Source: 1-14-0-10-45-29 sp964532715
GTDB taxonomy: Archaea > Micrarchaeota > Micrarchaeia > Anstonellales > Anstonellaceae
Assembly: GCA_964532715.1 (NCBI GenBank)
Contig: CAZHIX010000008.1
Span: forward strand, 1-27,585
Direction of reading: 5' to 3'
DNA: 27,585 bases
Within the stretch, counting starts at the first letter, position 1, and each line of letters starts with the position of its first letter. Under the pieces are notes generated by a model. That model had not been told where the DNA came from, did no database searches, and saw only the letters and a list, made by a program, of their open reading frames with translations. Positions 21,048 to 26,381 of this stretch are shown here, in pieces. Both the position numbers and the translations under genes were made by a program.

Positions 21048-21984
21048 TTAATTTTTTGCATTTGATGATTTTTTATCTGAAGATTTATCAGTTACCTCTT
21101 GCTTTTTTTGTTCGGCTAAAACATCAGACATTTTCTTTTTTGTAGTTGTTGCTTGAGAATTTGCAACTGCGCTCTTTTCATCTGTTTTTGCTACAACGTC
21201 TTTTTTTGAGGTTTCAGCTTTTGCAACTGCGCTCTTTTCATCTGTTTTTGCTACAACGTCTTTTTTTGAGGTTTNNNNNNNNNNNNNNNNNNNNNNNNNN
21301 NNNNNNNNNNNNNNNNNNNNNNNNNNNNNNNNNNNNNNNNNNNNNNNNNNNNNNNNNNNNNNNNNNNNNNNNNNCAGTTTTTGCAACTGCAGTTTTTGTA
21401 TCAGCCGACTTTGAATCAACATTGACTTGTTCTGATTTTTGTTTGGCTTGTTCCTCTGCTTTTTTCTTTGCTTCTTGCAATGCTTTTTCTTTTGCCTCTT
21501 TTTTAGCTTTTAATTCAGCCTTCTTTTTAAGATTCTCTTCTGTCTGAAGCTCACGAACAACAATTTCCACAAACGCAGTTTCATAGTTTTGGCGCATACG
21601 TCTTCCTTTTGGAGACAAACGACCATAAACCAGTTGCTTATTTGCACATACATGGACTATTTTGCAATCACCAAGACCTTTTGATTCGGCGTTTGCAATT
21701 GCATTTTTGAGTACACCCAAAACAATATTTATAGACTTTATTGGGTAACCTCCTTTTTTTCCACCAAGCTCATGTAAATGACCGCGATGTTTGTTGTGTC
21801 TGAAATATCTTATAGGTCTTTTCTTATCAAAGGCCTCTTGAAGATACTCAACTGCCTTATCTGCACGTCTGCCATTTATATTTGAACAAACATTGCATAA
21901 ATCTCGATAGCTGGCATTCACACCATCTAAGCGAGCATATGCAAGTTGCTCTGGATTCTGAGTTTTTTGAAATGCGTATGCCAT
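21048..21984 (-). CDS. rpl22: Large-subunit ribosomal protein uL22 with repetitive C-terminal extension (spans an assembly gap)
   Basis: uL22 lines the nascent-peptide exit tunnel. Residues 1 to about 150 are the archaeal L22 core: LRD-like ASYRDLCNVCSNINGRRADKAVEYLQEAF, RHNKHRGHLHELGGKKGGYPIKSINIVLGVLKNAIANAE, and GRRMRQNYETAFVEIVVRE. A long Lys/Glu/Ala extension follows, then a run of 100 Ns (21275-21374), then at least two copies of a 20-residue repeat (KKDVVAKTDEKSAVAKA) and a Lys/Ser-rich end. The sequence on the two sides joins in frame only if the true gap is a multiple of three, so the apparent frame break is an artefact. The ATG at 21984 follows GGGTAT. Confidence 0.9.
21161..21274. 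repeat. 60-bp tandem repeat inside rpl22
   Basis: The plus strand repeats a 60-bp unit, beginning TTGCAACTGCGCTCTTTTCA, at 21161-21220 and again from 21221 until the sequence is lost in the N gap at 21275; the overlap is identical. The unit encodes 20 residues on the minus strand. More copies probably lie in the gap, which the repeat itself is likely to have caused. Confidence 0.9.
21275..21374. other. Assembly gap (100 N) in rpl22
   Basis: Exactly 100 Ns, the conventional placeholder for an unknown length. The known coding parts on either side total 837 bases, divisible by three, so the real gap must be a multiple of three. Further repeat units are the most likely content. Confidence 0.95.
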
Positions 21985-21993
21985 AAAAATACC

Positions 21994-22398
21994 CTACTTG
22001 AGCGGAATAAATTTGGAACCTCTTGTAGCACCAATACCTGGACCAGAGTGAATAACACGGCCAGTTGAATGTGCAAAATCTCCAAGTCTGTATCCGATTT
22101 TATCAACAGTAACCTCAAATTCTTTGAATTCTTTTCCATTGTGGACTGCAAACTTCATCCCAATCCAAGATGGAAGAATTGGCGCATCTCGCACATGTGT
22201 ACGAATTGCTTTTGAAACTTTTGCTTTCTTTTTGTCAGAAGCTTTTTTTATCAACTTTTTTAATCTGACATTTTTTCCTTCAAGCGCACGCTTTATTGCA
22301 CGTCTTGCTCTTGAAGTGATAAGAGGAAGGGACTCCTCAATAGATAAAGTTTCTAACTCCGCACTTGTTAGTCCCCTGTATTTTTCAATTCTTGCCAT
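21994..22398 (-). CDS. rps19: Small-subunit ribosomal protein uS19
   Basis: uS19 lies at the 30S head by the A site. The 134-aa archaeal-type protein starts with an extended N-terminal helix (MARIEKYRGLTSAELETLSIEE). It has the core RTHVRDAPILPSWIGMKFAVHNGKEFKEFEVTVDKIGYRLGDFAHSTGRVIHSGPGIGATRGSKFIPLK, with the family motifs PSWIGM-x-x-V-HNGK and LG-F-x-x-T. The ATG at 22398 follows GGTGAA. It is 9 bp from both rpl2 and rpl22. Confidence 0.96.
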   Translation of the reverse strand: MARIEKYRGLTSAELETLSIEESLPLITSRARRAIKRALEGKNVRLKKLIKKASDKKKAKVSKAIRTHVRDAPILPSWIGMKFAVHNGKEFKEFEVTVDKIGYRLGDFAHSTGRVIHSGPGIGATRGSKFIPLK

Positions 22399-22407
22399 TT
22401 ATTCACC

Positions 22408-23142
22408 TTATACTACCTTCGTCTTTCTTCGTCCTGTAGATTTAGCGGCGATATGACCGACTTTTCTTCCAGGTGACGCTCCTCTTGAAGTGGCTGAACC
22501 ACGACCGATATGGTGCTGTTTGCCTCCAAACGGATGTGAATATGGACACATCTTTACACCTCTGTTCACTGGCCATTTTCTGTTTTGTGCATGTTTTTTG
22601 TAAAAATTAACTCCTGCTTTTAGAAGAGGCATTTCCAATCTACCTCCTCCGCAAAGAACTCCAACTTGAGCTCTGCAAGATGATGAAAGTTCAACTGTTT
22701 TTTTTGATGGAAGTTTCACATATGCGCGCTCACCTTCTTTTGAAACCAAAACCGCATATGAGCCCGGAGCACGAACAATTTTTCCACCATCACCAGGTAT
22801 GAACTCTACGTTGAATACGAACATACCTTCAGGAATGCTTGAGAGTGGTAATATGCAACCACGTGCAACAGGAGCATCTACACCTGCAAATATTTCATCC
22901 CCAACTGCAATTCCTTCAGGCGCTGGAAGGGCAACGTCATCACCATTTACAAAGTGAACGTGCATTAAAATCGTTTGATGTGCAGGATCATCTATGAAAT
23001 CCATGACTGCACCACGTATTTTCCCTTGTTTTTCAACATCATCTAATGGACGATATGAAATTTTTGCTTTGTAACGATGAGAAGGTGCCTTATATGCAAA
23101 AGAACCCTTCCCACGTCTTTGCTGTTTTAGTAGCTTTCCCAT
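22408..23142 (-). CDS. rpl2: Large-subunit ribosomal protein uL2
   Basis: uL2 is essential for peptidyl-transferase centre assembly and subunit joining. The 244-aa sequence is archaeal in type: MGKLLKQQRRGKGSFAYKAPSHRYKAKISYRPLD, GAVMDFIDDPAHQTILMHVHF, PEGMFVFNVEFIPGDGGKIVRAPGSYAVLVSKEGERAYVKLPSKK, and the C-terminal RNRKWPVNRGVKMCPYSHPFGGKQHHIGRGSATSRGASPGRKVGHIAAKSTGRRK. The catalytic-centre histidine region HPFGGKQHH is intact. The ATG at 23142 follows GTGATC. Confidence 0.97.
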   Translation of the reverse strand: MGKLLKQQRRGKGSFAYKAPSHRYKAKISYRPLDDVEKQGKIRGAVMDFIDDPAHQTILMHVHFVNGDDVALPAPEGIAVGDEIFAGVDAPVARGCILPLSSIPEGMFVFNVEFIPGDGGKIVRAPGSYAVLVSKEGERAYVKLPSKKTVELSSSCRAQVGVLCGGGRLEMPLLKAGVNFYKKHAQNRKWPVNRGVKMCPYSHPFGGKQHHIGRGSATSRGASPGRKVGHIAAKSTGRRKTKVV

Positions 23143-23152
23143 AAGATCACGA

Positions 23153-23429
23153 TTAAATTATCTTTAGTTGAGCAGCGATGNNNNNNNNNNTCTGCTTTTC
23201 CTTGTTTGAGTTTTATGTACGCGTGCTTTTTTCCATGTAAAGTAATTTTTGTGTTTATGCGCCCGGCTTTAACCTTGAATAACGCTTCAACTTCCTCGCG
23301 TATTTGTTGCTTTGTAGCATCCGTCTTAACCACAAATGTGAGCTGATTTGCAAACTCTATAGATGCAACCGCTTTTTCAGTAGTTATTGGATACAATAAA
23401 ATACTGCCTGATTTGAAATCATGTGTCAT
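23153..23429 (-). CDS. rpl23: Large-subunit ribosomal protein uL23 (interrupted by a 10-N gap)
   Basis: uL23 is the docking site for SRP and chaperones at the tunnel exit. The sequence reads MTHDFKSGSILLYPITTEKAVASIEFANQLTFVVK, TKQQIREEVEALFKVKAGRINTKITLHGKKHAYIKLKQGKA, which is the archaeal L23 pattern. After the gap, IAAQLKII then a stop at 23153 fits the family end. The frame matches only if the gap is a multiple of three; ten Ns make it look shifted. The ATG at 23429 follows AGATGAT, which contains the rpl4 stop codon (TGA, 23437-23435). Confidence 0.9.
23181..23190. other. Assembly gap (10 N) in rpl23
   Basis: Ten Ns near the C terminus of rpl23. The two flanks (GCAGA and CATCGCTGCT on the coding strand) join in frame if 3, 6, 9 or 12 bases are missing, not ten. 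Expect one to four residues here, such as Asp or Glu followed by a helix start. Confidence 0.95.
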
Positions 23430-23434
23430 AAAAA

Positions 23435-24232
23435 TCATCTCTTTGAGATTTGCTCAAGTGCATCTTTTGTATATGCAGTGAGTCTACCTGCAAATGTCCC
23501 GGGAGCTAAATCAATTACTCTTAGTTTAGATGCACTGACTACATCAAACCCGGCCAAGTTTCTTGTGGCCTTCGCAAGATTTGATTTTTGTACATCAGAA
23601 ACAACCAACAATGCACTGCGAGGATATTTCATTTTTGGACGTCTTGAACCAACACCGCTTCTTCGTTTTGCATTGCAAGCACGTTTCATATCATCGGAAA
23701 GACCAATTGTTTCAAACATCTTTTTTGCCTCAGAAGTCTTTTGAATTGAAATTGCAGAGTTGTCAAGAATTATTGGAAATTGCATTTTTTCACTCACACG
23801 ATGGCCACGAGCGATTACTAATTTTGTATCAGCAGTTGCAGAAATTGCAGAATGAAGAGCCTTTTGATATTCTTTTTTATTAATTTGCTCAACAATAATT
23901 TTCTCTGCTTTTGGAGGATGCGCACGTCTTCCTTTTACAGACGATGGAATTCGTCTTACTTTTCCGTGTTTTCCTTTTGGTTGAACTTCTCTTGGAAGCA
24001 TTGCGCCTCCTTGATTTTTCAATGATCCGTAGTCGTCTTTTCGTCCGCGATATTTTGCAGACGTTTTCATACCTGCCCAAACATCATTACCTTTTGGTTG
24101 ATATTGTTTTGTTTGATCAGATATTGATGCACGTTTTATCAAATCAACTCTGAGCGGTTCACTAAATACTGCAGGCAGTTGGATGTCAGACATCTTTTTG
24201 CCATCAGAGGAGTATATTGGTACATTTACCAT
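23435..24232 (-). CDS. rpl4: Large-subunit ribosomal protein uL4
   Basis: uL4 lines the peptide exit tunnel and helps nucleate 50S assembly. The 265-aa protein is archaeal-type: VNVPIYSSDGKKMSDIQLPAVFSEPLRVDLIKRASISDQTKQYQPKG, the tunnel loop DDYGSLKNQGGAMLPREVQPKGKHGKVRRIPSSVKGRRAHPPKAEKI, then LHSAISATADTKLVIARGHRV and the C-terminal LAPGTFAGRLTAYTKDALEQI. The ATG at 24232 follows GGTAAT, 5 bp after the rpl3 stop. Confidence 0.96.
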   Translation of the reverse strand: MVNVPIYSSDGKKMSDIQLPAVFSEPLRVDLIKRASISDQTKQYQPKGNDVWAGMKTSAKYRGRKDDYGSLKNQGGAMLPREVQPKGKHGKVRRIPSSVKGRRAHPPKAEKIIVEQINKKEYQKALHSAISATADTKLVIARGHRVSEKMQFPIILDNSAISIQKTSEAKKMFETIGLSDDMKRACNAKRRSGVGSRRPKMKYPRSALLVVSDVQKSNLAKATRNLAGFDVVSASKLRVIDLAPGTFAGRLTAYTKDALEQISKR

Positions 24233-24237
24233 AAAAA

Positions 24238-25185
24238 TTACCTGTTTTTAGTCTCCGTTGAAACTGAGATTATTTGCAACGGTTTTGCTTCCTTTTTTCT
24301 TTGAGCTTTTCTAAATCGGATAAGCCTCTTTTGGGGTCCTCCCAAAGAACCCAGAATCAATAGACAATTATTTTTCACAACACCATAATGTGGAAAACCG
24401 CCCTTTGGATTTACGGTTGATGGATCTGTAATTTTCAGAACACGTTTGTTTAAATCGTGACGATTTTGATAACCCATTTGACCAGCCATTGGAACTGTGT
24501 GGTGAACACCATGTGCACCAAAGGCACCCATGTTTCCAAGGTGACGAACTTTTCCCGTAGATTTTGGCCTTTGTGTTGCAATCCCAAATCGTTTTACTGC
24601 ACCTTGCCAACCTTTTCCTTTTGTAACCGAAAATGAATCAAGAAACTCCCCATCTTTTATTACATCAGAGACTTTGAAAGTCTTGCCAAGGACTGACTGA
24701 GCATACTTGAATTTTTCTTCAACGTTTTTTCCACCTACGCCAATCATCATGCGTTCAATGTGTTTTTTACCAAAACCACAATTAGATGGAGAAGTATAAG
24801 CAAGAACGTATATATCATCAGAATCTTTAGCAATTATTTGTTTTTTGCTATCATTCTTTTTTATTTTTAAATCTTTGAGAATTTTTGCATCCGTACATAA
24901 TTGATCGGCGACTACCTGACCATTTTTCATTGCACGAACTGCATATACGACCATATCCGGAACTTCCACTACAGTTGCTCCACGATAAACTTCTGTATTT
25001 TTTGTTGGGGCATTTGAATCATCTACATAACAAACAGTAGTCATGCCTGCTTTGTAGCCTGCGAATCCCAAAAGACCTGGCTCATCTCGGCTTGACCAGA
25101 AATTTATTCTTGGTACTTGAGAATCTGCCCTTTTTCTTGGATTATACGCCAAAGACCCTCGTCTTGGCCGATTGTGTTTTGCCAT
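24238..25185 (-). CDS. rpl3: Large-subunit ribosomal protein uL3
   Basis: First gene of the S10-like block; uL3 nucleates 50S assembly near the peptidyl-transferase centre. The 315-aa protein begins MAKHNRPRRGSLAYNPRKRADSQVPRI, an archaeal/eukaryotic signature. Later it has LGFAGYKAGMTTVCYVDD, a GKGWQGAVKRFG motif, HHTVPMAGQMGYQNR (normally HR-x-x-P-x-x-GQMG), and KNNCLLILGSLGGPQKRLIRFR. The frame is open to 25266, but those 27 codons match no L3 sequence, and GGTGA precedes the ATG at 25185. A roughly 220-nt leader may precede it. Confidence 0.96.
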   Translation of the reverse strand: MAKHNRPRRGSLAYNPRKRADSQVPRINFWSSRDEPGLLGFAGYKAGMTTVCYVDDSNAPTKNTEVYRGATVVEVPDMVVYAVRAMKNGQVVADQLCTDAKILKDLKIKKNDSKKQIIAKDSDDIYVLAYTSPSNCGFGKKHIERMMIGVGGKNVEEKFKYAQSVLGKTFKVSDVIKDGEFLDSFSVTKGKGWQGAVKRFGIATQRPKSTGKVRHLGNMGAFGAHGVHHTVPMAGQMGYQNRHDLNKRVLKITDPSTVNPKGGFPHYGVVKNNCLLILGSLGGPQKRLIRFRKAQRKKEAKPLQIISVSTETKNR

Positions 25186-25293
25186 TTTTTCACCTATACA
25201 CCAAAGCCAATTTTCTAATGCGCATGATAAATCATTGGCGCACGTGTGCAAGTCTAATGCCTGCACGGACTAAAATTGCTGTGGAAATTTTTG

Positions 25294-25330
25294 CAAGCCC
25301 AATCCCTTTATTCAAGGAACGGATTTCTTG
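25294..25330 (-). promoter_or_regulatory. Hairpin in the putative rpl3 leader
   Basis: CAAG at 25294-25297 pairs with CTTG at 25327-25330, and AATCC at 25301-25305 pairs with GGATT at 25321-25325, leaving a three-base bulge and a 15-base loop that can itself pair CCTT with AAGG. On the transcript it would lie in the rpl3 leader. A smaller hairpin, GTGCA/TGCAC, lies nearer the start codon. These could mediate ribosomal-protein feedback, but that is speculation. Confidence 0.3.
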
Positions 25331-25428
25331 CTACTACGATTCTCAAAGAAATACAAACCATTAAAGATTGAATTCATTGAGAGTATCGCCCCTAAAATAA
25401 AGAGACGTGCAATAAGTATGATTACAAA

Positions 25429-25437
25429 TATTTAAAA
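25429..25437 (-). promoter_or_regulatory. Candidate TATA box for the rpl3 operon
   Basis: The minus strand reads TTTTAAATA (25437-25429), with GC just upstream as a weak BRE. Transcription would start near 25405, about 220 nt before the rpl3 ATG, giving a long leader. It is the best TATA-like site between the upstream terminator and rpl3. Confidence 0.4.
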
Positions 25438-25447
25438 GCATTTGTAA

Positions 25448-25600
25448 GTTCACAGACGTTTTGCATGCATTTTAGACCAATTTGAAACACAACAAAACAA
25501 AGAAACGACAGAACAGGTGAGAACAGAAAATACACAAGAAACAAATCAGGAAGAACAAAAAAGTAAACAACAAGAATTAAATGAAAAATATAGGAAATGA
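25448..25600 (+). pseudogene. Stop-free plus-strand stretch, possible coding remnant
   Basis: Between TAA at 25445-25447 and TGA at 25598-25600 the plus strand has 50 codons without a stop. They read as a charged Gln/Glu/Thr/Lys-rich end (DQFETQQNKETTEQV..., ending QQELNEKYRK). There is no ATG and no ribosome-binding site. Because the DNA is very A-rich and T-poor, absence of stops may be chance. If real, it is the C-terminal remnant of a lost gene. Confidence 0.2.
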
Positions 25601-25625
25601 ATCCTCAAACAAATCAAAATAAGAA

Positions 25626-25737
25626 TAGGGTGTTGCATAATTAAACGCAAAATTTAATCAAGTTCAGTTCGTGAATTTGTACAAAAATTGTTGTTTTCCA
25701 AAAAAAGGGTGGCTCAGAGATAAAACGCAACACCCTA
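25626..25737. mobile_element. MITE-like element with 11-bp terminal inverted repeats and 8-bp target duplication
   Basis: TAGGGTGTTGC (25626-25636) and its perfect inverted copy GCAACACCCTA (25727-25737) bound 112 bp. They are flanked by a perfect direct repeat, AATAAGAA, at 25618-25625 and 25738-25745. This is the full signature of a transposition event. No reading frame of note lies inside, so the element is non-autonomous. An 8-bp stem with one G-T pair and a five-base loop (25659-25679) lies at its centre. Families making 8-bp duplications include IS1595, IS6, ISL3 and IS66; I cannot assign one. Confidence 0.82.
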
Positions 25738-25747
25738 AATAAGAAAA

Positions 25748-25800
25748 AACATCACAAAAACAAATATAAGAATAAACAAAAAAAACAAAAATTAAATTAT
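25748..25800 (-). terminator. T-rich terminator after the 107-aa gene
   Basis: On the minus strand, repeated T tracts begin about 14 bp after the stop at 25814 and continue for about 50 bp. This is the usual form of archaeal intrinsic termination and would separate the ileS transcript from the ribosomal operon. Confidence 0.5.
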
Positions 25801-25813
25801 GTGATATTTGAAA

Positions 25814-26137
25814 TCAACCAAATATTGCGCCCATTCCTTGCTCTGCACCAGTCTCTTCATCTTCAATAACTGCAATGACTTTTTTCGCAATCTCTTCGGT
25901 ACTCTTTGTTGCAAGACCTTCAAGTTTTGCATTTACAAAAGGCTCATAATCATCTGAACCTCTGAATAGAACATAAACTTTTTTTTCATCACAACCGACT
26001 TGAACCCCGTCTTTTAGTTTGTATCCAAGTCTTGAAAATGATTTTTTGTCGTCTTGAGTTAAACCATAAGGATCGTTTTCAAGTAGCTTGACAAATTCGT
26101 CTTTTTTTGCGATATCGCATTCATACACACTTTTCAT
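25814..26137 (-). CDS. Unrecognised 107-aa protein with ribosomal-stalk-like C-terminal tail
   Basis: I do not recognise the main domain: a mixed alpha/beta pattern with helix KKDEFVKLLENDP, the turn YGLTQDDKKSFSRLGYKL, strands VQVGCDEKKVYVLFRGS, and a long helix ending KKVIAVIEDEE. The last residues, EDEETGAEQGMGAIFG, are an acidic linker followed by GMGAIFG. That closely resembles the GLGALFG end of archaeal stalk proteins aP1 and aP0, which recruits translational GTPases and ABCE1. The N-terminal part is not aP1-like. The ATG at 26137 follows GGTGA. It lies between the small membrane protein and the rpl3 region. Confidence 0.75.
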   Translation of the reverse strand: MKSVYECDIAKKDEFVKLLENDPYGLTQDDKKSFSRLGYKLKDGVQVGCDEKKVYVLFRGSDDYEPFVNAKLEGLATKSTEEIAKKVIAVIEDEETGAEQGMGAIFG

Positions 26138-26167
26138 TTAATTCACCTAAAATTAATTTTGATATAA

Positions 26168-26380
26168 TCAATCTCTATACTCATTTATTAATAACACAAT
26201 TGCAACTGCAAGAATAGCAAGTGGCCCGATATTAAACGATAATTGCACATAACCAAAATCACTTGCCATCCAAATAATTGAAAACAACCCTACTACAAGC
26301 GCCGGCCATATAAGTCGTTTATTGTTTTTCTTCAAACCGGTTTTAACGACACAGGTGCTTGTCTTTTGAATTTCAACCAT
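26168..26380 (-). CDS. Small membrane protein with two transmembrane helices
   Basis: A 70-aa protein with a polar, Lys-rich N terminus (VEIQKTSTCVVKTGLKKNNKR) and two hydrophobic helices (about residues 24-40, LIWPALVVGLFSIIWMA, and about 48-65, NIGPLAILAVAIVLLI), ending NEYRD. No family is recognised. The ATG at 26380 lies six bases after GGTG. An in-frame GTG nine bases earlier is inside that ribosome-binding site. The start codon lies one base after the ileS stop, so the genes are coupled. Confidence 0.65.
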   Translation of the reverse strand: MVEIQKTSTCVVKTGLKKNNKRLIWPALVVGLFSIIWMASDFGYVQLSFNIGPLAILAVAIVLLINEYRD

Positions 26381-26381
26381 A

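Larger units (their letters stand above)
25186..25813. other. Gene-free 628-bp region upstream of rpl3
   Basis: No convincing minus-strand gene lies between the 107-aa protein and rpl3. The part next to rpl3 (25186-25365) is richer in G+C and foldable. The centre holds a candidate promoter and an A-rich stretch with a stop-free plus-strand frame. The rest carries the MITE-like element and a T-rich terminator. No tRNA cloverleaf, SRP or RNase P RNA hallmark was found. Confidence 0.7.

Noticed and set aside
21161..21274. CRISPR-like direct repeats
   Set aside because: The repeats are back to back without spacers and encode protein in frame with uL22.
21048..21984. Frameshift or split gene in rpl22
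   Set aside because: The apparent shift comes only from the placeholder size of the N gap; coding bases on both sides sum to a multiple of three.
23127..23190. uL23 reading through the 10-N gap to a stop at 23127, overlapping rpl2
   Set aside because: The downstream residues are not L23-like, while the alternative frame gives the expected IAAQLKII end.
25186..25266. N-terminal extension of rpl3 to a GTG at 25266
   Set aside because: The 27 extra residues match no L3 feature, and a proper ribosome-binding site with an ATG and the conserved PRRGSLAYNPRKRA start lies at 25185.
25640..25690. tRNA-like TTCG..AATT segment inside the MITE-like element
   Set aside because: No acceptor, D or anticodon stem can be placed around it.
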